From NCBI GenBank assembly GCA_032358165.1, contig JAALGY010000035.1, positions 62,001-126,000 of the forward strand: DNA of 64,000 bases, written 5' to 3'. Position 1 is the stretch's first letter. Each line of letters starts with the position of its first letter. The translations under genes and the position numbers were made by a program. This document shows, piece after piece, positions 26,201 to 40,509 of the stretch. This DNA is from Diplosphaera chodatii (Eukaryota > Chlorophyta > Trebouxiophyceae > Prasiolales > Stichococcaceae). The notes beneath the pieces were generated by a model. That model had not been told where the DNA came from and made no database searches. It worked only from the letters and a program-made list of their open reading frames with translations.

Positions 26201-28891
26201 GCTGCAACACAAGCGCAACCTCTGTATGACGACACCAATGGATCACCAGCCCTAGTTCCGGCGCAGACGGCATCATGTGCACGGTGGGGAGTGGGGTTGC
26301 TGACCTGGGTGCCCGCCGTCTGCGCTGTCCTGCACGATGAGCGCGCAGGCGGCGGTGGCGAGGCTCCACACGCGGGCGCTGCCGTCTGTGCCGGCGGTGA
26401 CGCAGAAGCGGCCCCGCGGCTCCACAGCCACCGCCTTCACGCTGCCCATGTGGCCGACCAGCACGCAGCGGCAGGCGCCGCCCTGCTGCAGGTCCCACAC
26501 GCGGCAGGTGCCATCGGCCGAGGCCGACACCACCACGCCGCCGGATGCTGCGATGGACAAAGCATTGATCGCGCCGCTGTGCCCCGCCAGCACGCAGGTG
26601 CAGTCCCCGAGCTCCAGGTCCCACACCCTCAGGCCTCCCGCCTCATCGCCTGCAGCACGCGAATTATAGGTTGTGACACAAGCAATGGGGTTATGGCTGC
26701 ACCTGTACTCTGCAGCTCAGAGCTATGGAAACCTGGCAGTGGGATTTCCTGCTCCACACTTGATACGGCGTGCGATGGCAAGTGTTCTCAGGAAGCAGGC
26801 GCCTGGGGCCCACCTGTCACGAGGTCGATGCCGGTGGGCGACAGCAGCATGCAGGTCAGCGGCGCGGCGTGGCCCCGCAGCAGCATGCGGTGCAGGCCGC
26901 CCGCCTGCGTCAGGCTGGCCGTCGCCGCCACCAGGCACTGCACCCGCGGCGGCGCCTCCGGGGCCCAGGTGCGCCCCTGCTGCCGCTGACGCTCAGTGGC
27001 TGCGGGCTGTGCAGCCTCTGCGGCTGCGGCCGAGCGCTGGCGGGACAGCCAGGCGCGCAGGAAGGCCGAGTCGGAGGCGGTGATCAGGCGCGCAGCCATC
27101 TGTGCACGTAGCATCGCCGCCTCCGGACCCAGCCCCCACGCCGCCAGCGCCATTTGGAAGGCCTCCAGCAGCAGCTTCACATCCGGATTGTGCCCCGGTG
27201 CACTGAGGTACCTGTGGGAACAACGTCTGAGATCAGCAATGAGGGGTGCCTCAGGACAGCTCGTTATTTGGGCTGGAGGAGCATGCTCATCGATTAAGCA
27301 AAGCATGGCAGACAATGAAGCGATGGCAGTGGCACCTGCGGAAATCTGACACCAGGGATGCAACGCCATATGCCCGCAGCTTGTTGTGCAGCCACTGCGG
27401 CTGCGCCAGCAGCGCCTCCAGCAGCGGCGCCTGGTTCGCTCCCATGCAGTGGTGCCCCACCGCCTATATGGCCAAACCCTCTCGTTCATCACCCTCATGA
27501 ACCCTCATGCCCATACCATAACACATATGCACCTGTGACATCAGGCCAGAGCTCTGCAGCATGACACACAAGCCCGAGGAGGCAGCACGCTCACTTGAAG
27601 GAAGTACCCATCGTCTGGCACATCAGCCAGCGAGGCAAAGCCATGCTGGTAGCGGCTGAGCAGCTCTGCATGCACATCCGACGCCAGCGGGCAAAATGCC
27701 TGTGCACGAAGCGAAAGGCCAGGTGAATCAGAGTAACCAGCCACTCAGGTACGCTTGCCCATCATGCCGTTGCCAGGATCACTCCATTGCCACAGGAAAG
27801 GATGCAGGACATGATTGAGGCAGCAGCTGGGGACGCGGCACACACCTGGAGCCGGGCGAGCTGGTCAGGCTGCACCAGTGCCCAGGCTGAGCCGTCTGCC
27901 AGGCAGGCGATGCGCATGATGCCGCGCTCCTGGAAGATCGCCGCCGTCGCCTCCGCCTCCATGATGTTGGTCTGACGCCACAGGTGGCACTGCAACCCGC
28001 ACGCGATCCGGCTGACGTTGGAAGGAAGCAGGTGAGTAGAGTAACGACAGCAGGTACATCAGTTTGGCGTAGTGAGGGCTATGACCAGAGGCTTCCACAG
28101 CTCAGGGGCGTCACCAGGGCGCGCATGGGGACGGGCAGGCTGGGGTGCAGCACCGCCAGGCGCAGGAAGCGGGCGTGCATGGCGTGCGGCACCCCCATCT
28201 GCGCGCACATCGCCTGCAGCTGCTCGGCGGTCATGGGCGCCGCCGCCGCCGCCGCCTCCGCACGGCCGCCCGGCGACGACGGTGGGAAGCCGAAGGCCTC
28301 CACGCTGGGCCGCACCGCCGAGTCCATGCTGCTGGAGGCGTGCCCGTGCGCCGGCTCCTGCTCCATGGCGAAGCTGGAGCGGCCGCTGGTCTGCTCCGAG
28401 TGCGCGGACTCGGTGCTGCCGCGGCCGGTGAGGGCGCCGCCGACGCCGCTGCGGCTGGTGCGCAGGCCCACCTCGCCAGAGCTGCGGCAGCCCGACTTGC
28501 GCTCGAAGGTGCTGGAGCTGCGGCGCCCGCCCGCCCCGGACCCCGTGCTCATGGTCATGCTCATGCTGAGGCTGCTGCCGCCGCCGCCGTGCACCATGGC
28601 AGAGTCGTAGCTGGGCCTGGCATCAGTTTTGCGGCGAAAGTCCGAAGCCTGCAGGCCCTCCTCCTCAGGCACCGGCGGCGGCATCTCGCTGAGCGATGCA
28701 GTGCTGCCCAGGTGCAGGGCGGCCAGGTGCTGCTCGCTGGTCTTGGGTGCATCTGGGTTGCTGACATTGTTCTGCGGCCCTGCGTCGGGCTGCTGGTATG
28801 CGCTGTCTTCGCTGAGCTTGCTGCTCTCCTGGTCAAGGGAAGTGTTGGGCTGCTTGGCGGAGTGGCTGCGCCGCAGGAAGCCCAGCAGCAT
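23242..28891 (-). CDS. Giant WD40-repeat protein, STAND/NB-ARC-like but without a P-loop
   Basis: Function unknown; probably a scaffold or sensor. The start ATG 28891 opens a long Ser/Gly-rich, disordered exon. Then FLRLAVLHPSLPVPMRAL and CGLQCHLWRQTNIMEAEATA, FQERGIMRIACLADGSAWAL resemble the winged helix that follows NB-ARC in APAF1-like and bacterial NB-ARC/WD40 proteins. Next is a helical linker (DDGYFLQ, AVGHHCMGANQAPLLEALLA, FLRAWLSRQR, ASLTQAGGLHRMLLRGHAAP) typical of the step into their beta-propellers. From about 26880 to the end come some 14 WD repeats, with units such as GHSGAINALSIAASGGVVVS, SADGTCRVWDLQQG, GHSGWVTDVKITPSGRTAVT, GHSGRLNQVALSEDGGTALT and GHEDSVTAAAIAGCGQRAVT. No Walker A motif was found in it or just upstream. 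I place the stop at 23242 because the TGCAG acceptor there yields ADNGCVHFLPV, a normal last WD strand. Some exon joins are unresolved. Confidence 0.72.
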
Positions 28892-29631
28892 GGCTGCGCC
28901 CCACAGTCGATGCAGTATGGGCGGGTGTTACACTGCCCGCGGCCGGCCGACTGTCAGCGGTGTTGCTGCGGTAGCCTCGTCGTGCGCTGCGCGTCCAAGG
29001 CAGGCAGGCCAATGGATCCGCGAGCCGGCAGGTCAAGGGGCTCGTATTCAGGCCCTCCTGAACACGGCGCCAGCCATTTTGCTGAGATTCCGCAATCTTC
29101 CGCTCAGCAGCAGCGCGTTGCCGGGGTACGGTGTAACAATGCTGACGGAGCTGCAACCCAAGACTGGCCAGCCGTCCGCGGGGAACGGCACACGGCACGC
29201 GCTCCGGTGCTGCTGGGAACCTCCTGTTTGGGGGTGTGTCAGACAAAAGTGCATCTGCAATCTGCCGCGCTGAAAAAGCGACATGCGCACGAGCGCTGCT
29301 AGTCATGTTAGCTCGGACTACTCCAATGCTTTCTTAGTGCTGACTAGGCACGAGGACGACCCTCGTTGTCGTCAAGAGGCCGCAGGCACGCTCGAAATCT
29401 GAATCTGCAGCGGCCTTGCTTCTGCGGTGAACGGCTGCACATCCTGTGAAATACATATCACTGTCGTCCACGCACATGCTAAGTGTGAGGATAAAAGTAC
29501 AAGCACATAGGCAGCGCATTTGTCTGATCAGTGCACCATTTTGCGGCTTGCGTGGCCACGGCCTGCAGTGCGCACCGCACCCTCACCTCACCGCACCTGC
29601 GTGGGACCATTTGTAATGGGATAGTTATTCG
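28892..29631. other. Divergent intergenic region WD40 giant / MCM9
   Basis: About 740 bases between outward-facing starts. Frames on both strands reach 150-200 codons only where they overlap the first exon of the WD40 gene antisense. I looked here for a missing nucleotide-binding domain of the WD40 gene and found no P-loop. It is probably a shared promoter region. Confidence 0.5.
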
Positions 29632-32909
<3,278 letters not shown>

Positions 32910-32924
32910 CCAGGCGCCCCACAA

Positions 32925-32941
32925 CTGACTGACTGACTGAC
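32925..32941. repeat. (CTGA)n micro-repeat
   Basis: About four tandem CTGA units lie in the MCM9 3' UTR. No function is implied. Confidence 0.7.
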
Positions 32942-33067
32942 CCGGGGAACTGAAAACATATGAACTTTGACTGACCTGCCCTGCTGGACGACTCTGCTGT
33001 ACATCAGGCTCTGCTGCTATGCTGGGATTTCCTGTAGCAAGTAAGTTGTGCCGTAAGGCTGACTGGC

Positions 33068-34485
33068 TCACGTCACCAAAGATGGCCCATGCCTGGGGAG
33101 TGTGGCGCCGCGTGCAGCTGCCACACGGTGTGCTGGTGCTTCAATCTGTTTGCGCATGTCTCCCTGGCAAAACAGAGCACCATCGTCGTCAAATATGCTG
33201 CTGCTGTAGTACTGCAGCGGTGGTGTCGCCGATGGCAGGCGGTCCTGCGGCAGCGCCTTGGCCCACACCTGGTCCCAGTAGGTGTCTGCGTTGGTGGTCC
33301 CCGGCATGTAGTGCCCCCGGCGGCTGGCCTTCAGCAGCGTCACCTCCACAATGCCGTCGGCAACCTGCCATGCGCTGCGGTGCCGGTCCACTGCGCGCTG
33401 CAGCTGCCCGCCCAGCACCTGGCCGCCGCCGGCACTCACCCGCAGGTGCTGTGCGCTGACGTCCACTGCAACCTGCCGCCAACATACCGCCGTGATCCCC
33501 CAGTCGATGTGTCAAGGCAGGGAAGCTGGGGAGAACTGCAAGCCACCGCTACTTGAGCATTTGGCGAGACAGGCCGCTGCATACGTAGATGTACACATGT
33601 CAGGCACACAACACAGCAGCGCGAGCTATACCACCGCACCTGGTTGGGTTTGACATTCTCTGGGAGGCGCACAAAGACCTCCACATGCGTCTGATTCTGA
33701 CGCCATTTATAGTTGTCGCAGTCAAGGCCCAAGTCGCCTGGCAGATCGATCTGCTGCCACACGCGCTGCTGTGGCGTCCAGCGTCGATCCTGTGGGAGCA
33801 CATGATACACAGCATGACATCAGGGATAGTCACCCTGAACCCCAGCATACCGTAACATCAAGTCAGGTCCGCGCACCTCAATCGCCTCGGCTTCGCTCTT
33901 GCTCTTCATAGCCTGCCGCTCCTCGAGGCTGTAGCTTGGCGCTGTCAAAGCAGGCACATCAAGACGCACTCAGCATGTGCATCCTCATGTGCGGCGTCCA
34001 GCATCTGTGCGTTGGCTTCAGTCGTGCAAATGACTACCTTCAGGCTTTGGGTCAAGTCGACCATACATGCTGGCGATGACGTCTTCGCGGCTCTGGGTGC
34101 CGCATGTTGCTGCAGCCGCCCGCTCAATGCGATCAACCTCGTCATCTTTCAGCACGGCCTGCTTCCCGTGCTTGCGCAACCAGCTGGCGAACTTGACGTC
34201 CGAGTCTTCAACTGCATCCGCGATCTCGTTCCTCCGGCACTCGTGCTTATGGAATGGCCAGTGCGCACGCTGACAGCCAGCGGAGCAGAAGAAGGCGCTG
34301 CGGCACCTGCTGCATCGGAGAATTCCACTGGACCGGCCGCAATTTCCTGCGCACATGAACAGGTGTTATGTCTAAGTGTCACAGCTCCGGACGTCACGAG
34401 GACTGCTGCCTGCCACAGTGTCACGCACGCATCATGATCATGACTTACCGCATTCCTTGGGTTCCGACAGCTGCCCTTCAAACAT
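33068..34485 (-). CDS. MYND zinc finger plus CS (p23/NudC-like) domain protein
   Basis: Probably a co-chaperone or adaptor. Exon 1 (ATG 34485) encodes MFEGQLSEPKECG, and its phase-1 junction to the next exon completes the first zinc pair: ECGNCGRSSGILRCSRC. It continues RSAFFCSAGCQRAHWPFHKH then EC, a complete C-C-C-C-C-C-H-C MYND finger, a protein-interaction module. After a linker (DVKFASWLRKHGKQAVLKDD) comes a CS domain: YKWRQNQTHVEVFVRLPENV, VDVSAQHLRVSAGGGQVLGG, VADGIVEVTLLKAS, then DTYWDQVWAKALPQD, with the typical NudC-like order. The upstream frame stays open to a GTG at 34770 but contains no further ATG. CS domains commonly contact Hsp90 or help dynein assembly; neither role is shown here. 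Tandem downstream of the phosphorylase gene. Confidence 0.8.
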
Positions 34486-34909
34486 GCTGCGGGAGTTGAT
34501 AGCTGGTCTTCTGGAGGTTTGAGTTTGTTTACGCCGATTTGCACTGTTCGACCGCCGGAAATGAGGGTTGCATGGGAGTTGAACGGCCCAAGAAACAGCC
34601 ATGCCGCAGCGAGGGCAAACGGCACCCAGGGGTGGAATTGCATGCACAATGGCAGGCCGCTCATCCGATTGCACGTTCACACCCAACGAAAGGCACTCCA
34701 AGCTCAGCCTTGTAGCTGCATCGGTGTAACTCTTGAATGCTGCAGCAATTGCAGAAGCCACAGTATGCACACCTGAGGACGATGCTGCTGGCGGCTCTGT
34801 CTGTCAACAATATATCGCAGCTGATGACTGCCAGTTCGATACTGGTAACGTGCTCACTTCGCCACTACTGTACCTAACTCAACACTGAACGGACCGCGAC
34901 TGGCTGCGC
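34486..34909. other. Tandem intergenic gap between phosphorylase stop and MYND-CS start
   Basis: About 420 bases. The open frame continuous with the MYND gene (34486-34770) includes a lone CPRCG but lacks an ATG, so it is more likely 5' UTR and promoter. Nothing else is visible. Confidence 0.45.
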
Positions 34910-37900
34910 TCAAGGCAGCGGCACCGGCTTGAGGTCCCAGATCTCGTTGGCATACTGGGCGATGGTGCGGTCCGATGAGAAGAAGCCAGAGGTGGCTGTG
35001 TACAGGATTGATCGCCGGGTCCACTCGTCGTAGTCGGCATACAGCTTGTCCACGCGGTCCTGGAGTGTGCAGAAGTATGCATCATGGTGCCATCGCTGAG
35101 TATATGGCATTGAGCGGTGTGCAGCAACACTACACTGCTCGCGCTGCCGTCTCGACATAGGCACGAAGAGCTGCCCATGCAAGGGGTGGCGCGGGGGTCG
35201 GCACACACCTGGGCGTCCATGTAGCTGGCAAAGTCGTTGGCTACCTGCAAGGCACAAGTTGTTTCAGTGTGTGGCATATGTCAGCAGGCAGGCGGGTTCG
35301 CAGCAGCAGGTGCCTCAACGATTTGGCGGCCAGCATGAGCCGCAGCTGCTGAGTGTCGCACCAGGAACCAGTCGTTGCCGGAGTTGGGGATATCATTCAC
35401 GGAGTCGACCAAGTCCTTGAAGTACTCGACGTTGCCGAACACACCATCGCGGATCATGTCGAAGGCCTCCACCCACCGCGGGTCGTAGTCCTGCTCACAG
35501 GTGCCAACTCTAATTGCTCAGCACCTCCGGCAATGGTGGCGTGCTCAGCATGCGACAGACGTATTGCAGGCACGAAGCCGCCGATGAGGCAGTTGGCACA
35601 TCAGCAGCATTGCAGTTCACAGCCGCGGCTGTAGCGCCCACCTTGAAGTCGGCGCGCTCCTTGCGCAGCCGGTTGAGGTCCTTGGCGTCGAAGCCAAAGA
35701 TGAACATGTTCTCCCTGCCCACCTCCTCGGCGATCTCAATGTTGGCGCCGTCCATGGTGCCGATGATCAGGCACCCATTGGCCTGGAACTTCATGTTAGA
35801 GGTGCCTGCGGCGTTGACAGAGCGTGAGCGGTGTCAGCCAAGTGCACGCTGGATCACCTCTGCAGAGAGTCTGTATCCTTGTCAAAAGCAGCGCAGGGCA
35901 TGGTGCAACTCAATAGTCAGACCACCTGACGCCTCTGTGCCGGCTGTGGAGATGTGCTGGCTGAGCTCCGCCGCTGGGATGACCTTCTCTGCGACTGAGA
36001 CGTTGTAGTCGGGCAGGAACACCACCTGCAGATCGGAACGTCGATTCAACCACCGTTGCCAGCATCAAGCCGTCTAGGCCCTTGGTCCAACACGGGCAAG
36101 CATCCGCAGGAAAAACAAGCTGAAGGCATTTATACTATTGAATTCTTCAAGAGAATTCAACAGTATAAAAAAGATAAACAAAATAAATAATTTTGATATG
36201 TAAATTTGTAAACACAAATCTTATTTATTTATTTTAAAAACAGCAGTAAAAAATACAGAACAATCAGTCTGTATTTTTAAAAAGGCACAAAATGAAAAAA
36301 TTTCAGCTGGCAATTTCGGAGGCACTGCATCTGCCTGACTGCAGATGCCCCAACTGCGCAGCGCACCTTCAGCAGGTCCCCCACATCAGGGTCGTTGTTG
36401 ACGGTCTCGCCAATTGCGTTGACCAGCTTGACGATCTTCTTGGCCATGTAGTAGGCGGAGGCTGCCTTGCCGCCCACAATGACGACGCGCGGCACCATCT
36501 TCTTGCGCTCCTCTGGCGACGCCTCCTGCGAACAGGACGTGGCGCTGGTCGGTGACCATCTGGTCGATGCTCCTCAGAGGACCTAACCAGACCACTCGAC
36601 CATCTGGGGCTGCAGCACACATCTGTGGGTACAGCGATCAGGTCGAGCTTCGCTTGATGAGAGTTGGAACCCATTGCAGCTGCCTGCAGACATGCACATC
36701 ACGACCAGAGGACGGACACTAGCTGCGTCCATGGCCAGATTGAGCCGTCTGAAGGGCCGGCAACACCACACTGGGAGTTGGCTGGCAGCTGGCCACACCT
36801 TGATCTGCTTGTAGCGGTAGATGACGCTGACGGCGTTCATGTACTGCCGCTTGTACTCGTGGATGCGCTTGATGTGGATGTCGTACAGCGCCGCCACGGG
36901 CACCTCGATGCCCGTCCACTCCTTGATCTTCTCCGCTAGCGCCTGCTTGTTGTGGAACTTGATGGCGGCCCACTTCTTGCGGAACTCTGCATCCTCTGCA
37001 TGTGGCTTCAGGCCCTGTCGCACAAAACAGCAGTGTGGGCCCACAGTCAGTCATTCTAGTCCTGTGCAACATGCTGCACTCTGCATTGCATGCAAGCATA
37101 GGAGTTTGAACCGCCCAGGCGGCCGATAGATTAGACAGCCACACCTGCAGCAGGTCCAGTTCCTTCATCCACGCATCCGAGCCGAGCGTCTCGGTGATGA
37201 GCGTCGACAGCTCGGGGTTGCAGAATGCCAGCCACCGGCGGGGGGTCACGCCGTTGGTCTTGTTTTGAAACTTCTCTGGGAAGATCTTCACGAAGTCCTG
37301 CAGCCACATAGGAACCGCTCTAGGATGTCTGCCAGCTGTGTGCCCACAAATATCGTCTGAGACGTCCACATCAGACCCTAAGAATATGATACAGATGCAA
37401 AGGCCTAGGTGTGCAGCAGCAAGACAGCAGAGTGCCGGTGCGCACCGGGAAGATGTCCTCCTTGATGATCTCTGAGTGGATGGCGGCAACGCCGTTCACT
37501 GCGCGGCCGCCAACTGTTGCGAGGAAGGCCATGTTTACCAACCTGCATAGCACCGTGGAGCTAACATATGCAGTCACTCTAGGTGTCTACGCTTGTGTAC
37601 CAGTGGTCATGGCATGTTTAAGATTAGTTCAACATGCGCACAGATCATCAGTAGGTGTGACTCACGGCTTCTCGGGCTCCCAGGGGTTGCTGGTGATGAT
37701 GCTGTACTTCTTCAGCTCCGCTTCCACGGGGTCCACCTTCTTCTCCGCCTTGGCCTTGTCAGCCTGGGCAGCATGGGGTATGAGCACTCGAGTTGCAGTA
37801 CACACCTGCTGTGCACCCTGTACTATAGCTGCGTACTGCTGTACCATCGGCAGTGGCAGAAAGGGCACTTGCCTTCTTGGCGTCCGGCTTGTCATCGGCC

Positions 37901-40417
37901 TCGGCGTCAGCTGCCTTGCCTGCGCCATTGGTCTTGGCCGCGGCCTTGGCATCCTCGTCCGCCTTGAGCTTGGCTGTTTCTTTGGCATCCGCCTCAGCAT
38001 ATGGCTGCACACATTATGCATACCGGTCAGCAACCAGACCAGACATCTGCCACCAAGCATGGCCTACAAGCACGTGCTTCGGTCTGCCAATGTCACACAC
38101 AAAGTGCCGCGCAGTACAGCAACCCACACACCCGTGCAACCTCCAGCCACTCCTTGTCAATACGGGAAATGATCTCCATGTGGCGAGGCAGCAGCTTCTC
38201 AATTGTTTCTACCGGCCACTTCTCCAATGCCTCCGGCAGCACCGTGTGGTTGGTGTATGCCAGGCACTGCTTTGTCACTGACCACGCGGTATCCCAGTCC
38301 AGACCCTGTACATTCAGGAGCAAATGAGGCTATAGTTGCAGGTGCAGTGCGTGGTATTGCCACCAGCCCAGCAGTCAGCAGATGTCAGCGTATGCACGCT
38401 CCAGGGTCTCACCTTGACGTCCATCAGCAGCCGCATGAGCTCTGGCACCGCAATGGTGGGATGCGTGTCATTCAGCTGGAAAATCGCCTTCTCCGGCAGC
38501 TTGGTCCAGTCGCCGTGCTTGGCCTCATAGCGCGTCAGCACATCCTGCAGTCACGGGCAACTGGTAAAGACAACTGCCGCTGTCAAAGACCGCCGCCAAA
38601 CGGCATCAGGTGCATCCAACAGCAGCTAGAGCATCTTGACTATGGTTCAGACCGCAAAGACCATGATGTGATGACCTACCTGGATTGAGGCGGAGACGAA
38701 AAAGTACTGCTGCTTCAGGCGCAGCTCCTTGCCATACTCTGTGGCGTCATTGGGGTACAGCACAGCGCTGATGTCCTCTGCCTTGCGCTTTTCCTCCACC
38801 GCCTGCAGGCAGGCGACGAGCAACATCAGGCATGTGCTAACCGCGACAGGTGCGGTGCGTCTGGAGACAGCAGCCTCTGTGCTCAACTGGGTGGTCTACA
38901 AGCGCAGTTCCGACCCACCTTGGCGAAGTTGCCCTCGTTGAACTGCCCCATGTCAAGTTCTGTCTCAGGCAGCGCCTCAAACAGGCGCAGGTTGCCGACG
39001 GTCTTCGTCTCAAAGCCGGGCACGGGGTTGTCATATGCCTGGGCATACACCTGCCGCAACAGGCAAGTCAGCTGCGATCAGTACGCTGATAGACGACTGC
39101 ATCAGGGTGCTGGAGTGCCAGATCAGCGAACGCTGTGACAGTGTATGCATGTCCCTGGTCTGTACCTTCTCGGCAGGCACCCACTGGCCGTCCTTGACCT
39201 CGCCGTAGAAGCCCACTGTATAGCGGATGTTAGGCCGCTTCAGCTCCCAGGGGTTGCCATTGGTCAGCCAGATGTCGGGCAACTCCTGCTGGAAGCCCTC
39301 CTTCAGCGCCTGCGGCCACCGTGTCCCAGCAGTGTTGCTACGCAAGGACCGCCCTGAGAGTCGACGTAGCATGCAGGTGTGGCACCTGATGCTCAATGTC
39401 ACATCGTACAACACCGGCACGGCATCACCTGCTTGAACATGCCGTATTTGTAGCGGATGCCGTAGCCCCACCCGGGGTAGTCCAGGGTGGCCATCGAGTC
39501 CACGAAGCAGGCGGCCAGGCGGCCCAAGCCGCCGTTGCCCAGTGCAGCATTTTGCTCCGCATCCACCAGCTCCTCCATGCTGTAACCCAGCGACCGCACT
39601 GCCTCTCCGTACGGGCCCTCCACGCCCAGGTTGTACACCGCGTTGGTCAGCGAGCGGCCCATCAGAAACTCGGCTGCGGGGTGGGAAGCAGCGTTTTAGA
39701 ATTTGGGCTGAGGTGGGCCCGCTGCAGTGGCACGAGAGGCGGCCTGATATGCCACCCGCTCTCTGAGTTGAGCACTGCCGTATCAGTGAGCTGTTTCATC
39801 AGGCCACATCCTGATACAGGCCAGCAGGCTGATGACGGCTGCAATGTCAACAGCAGCGGTGCCCTCTGCTTTGCAAACATGTCACAGACGTCTCAACCTC
39901 ACCTGACAAGTAGTACACAAATTTAGGATCCTGAGACCTGCAGGGCATGGCCAAAAGCCCTCAAGGATGCATACCTGCCACCGATCAGCATGCCACAGAG
40001 GCAGCCGCGTGACCTACTGCACACCTAGTATGCACAGGGGCTACCAGAGCACACTCACTGCCAGTAATCCTGCGTTTTGAAGAACGCATCGAGAAGCGCG
40101 TCTCTGACGCTCCATGCAACTGCGCGATATGCTTCTTCGGGACTGAGGCTGTTGACATCCGGCTTGCCAACGATCACTTCGGCCTTACGTCGGATGTCTT
40201 TCTGCAAGCTGTCCACATCCAGTAGGATGCCTGCATCTTCTGAGCCCTTGTACGCAGTGCGCTCAACCTTCTTTGCGTCTGCGCCAAGGCTTGCAACGTC
40301 GCTGACTGCCTGGTGCAGTGGCCTGCATGGTCGGCTGCGCAGCGGCCGCAAAGTGAGCGCAGTCTGCCTGGATGAGCCTAGCAGACCATTGCGCAGGCCA
40401 TGCTGCGAATGCAGCAT
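34910..40417 (-). CDS. PHS1: Plastidial alpha-glucan (starch) phosphorylase
   Basis: The enzyme reversibly moves glucose between alpha-1,4-glucan ends and glucose-1-phosphate using pyridoxal phosphate; in plastids it acts in starch metabolism. ATG 40417 starts an Arg/Ser/Leu-rich plastid transit peptide; the frame reaches further only to a TTG. About 17 exons follow family order: [129 protein letters not shown], and the PLP-site region [40 protein letters not shown]. It ends [14 protein letters not shown]. An Ala/Lys/Asp-rich insert (38003-37667) lies just before [17 protein letters not shown], where land-plant plastid enzymes carry L80. One intron (36026-36366) contains a strongly AT-rich island. 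Confidence 0.92.
36129..36300. other. AT-rich, hairpin-bearing island inside a phosphorylase intron (possible organelle DNA insert)
   Basis: By hand count 33 of 172 bases are G or C (19%), in a GC-rich locus. It holds three inverted repeats. Arms 36129-36146 and 36152-36169 form an 18-base stem with one mismatch and a 5-base loop. Arms 36181-36190 and 36221-36230 are a perfect 10-base outer pair enclosing a 6-base inner stem. Arms 36249-36259 and 36268-36278 are a perfect 11-base stem. This looks like an AT-rich organelle spacer. There is no reading frame in it and no target-site duplication I can see. Confidence 0.75.
37667..38003 (-). other. Lys/Ala/Asp-rich insert segment of the phosphorylase, at the L80 position
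   Basis: Two exons plus the intron between them encode [38 protein letters not shown] and then [20 protein letters not shown]. They sit between [11 protein letters not shown] and [12 protein letters not shown]. Non-plastid phosphorylases have only a short link here; the land-plant plastid isoform has a regulatory acidic loop of about 80 residues at this site. Confidence 0.7.
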
Positions 40418-40509
40418 GGTCCCCGCCGTGTGTGAGCTCGAGGACCAAGTCAATTGCAAGCCCAGATCAATGCAGGCGGTTCTCTAAAAAGCAGTTGTGG
40501 CAGTTTCAA

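Noticed and set aside
28145..29302. 385-codon plus-strand frame
   Set aside because: It is antisense to the Ser/Gly-rich first exon of the WD40 giant and consists of Ala/Gly/Arg-rich low-complexity sequence; GC-rich coding DNA commonly gives such mirror frames.
34486..34770. 95-residue N-terminal extension of the MYND-CS protein
   Set aside because: Open frame, but it starts at GTG and has no ATG; the CPRCG it contains is a single pair with no partner pair.
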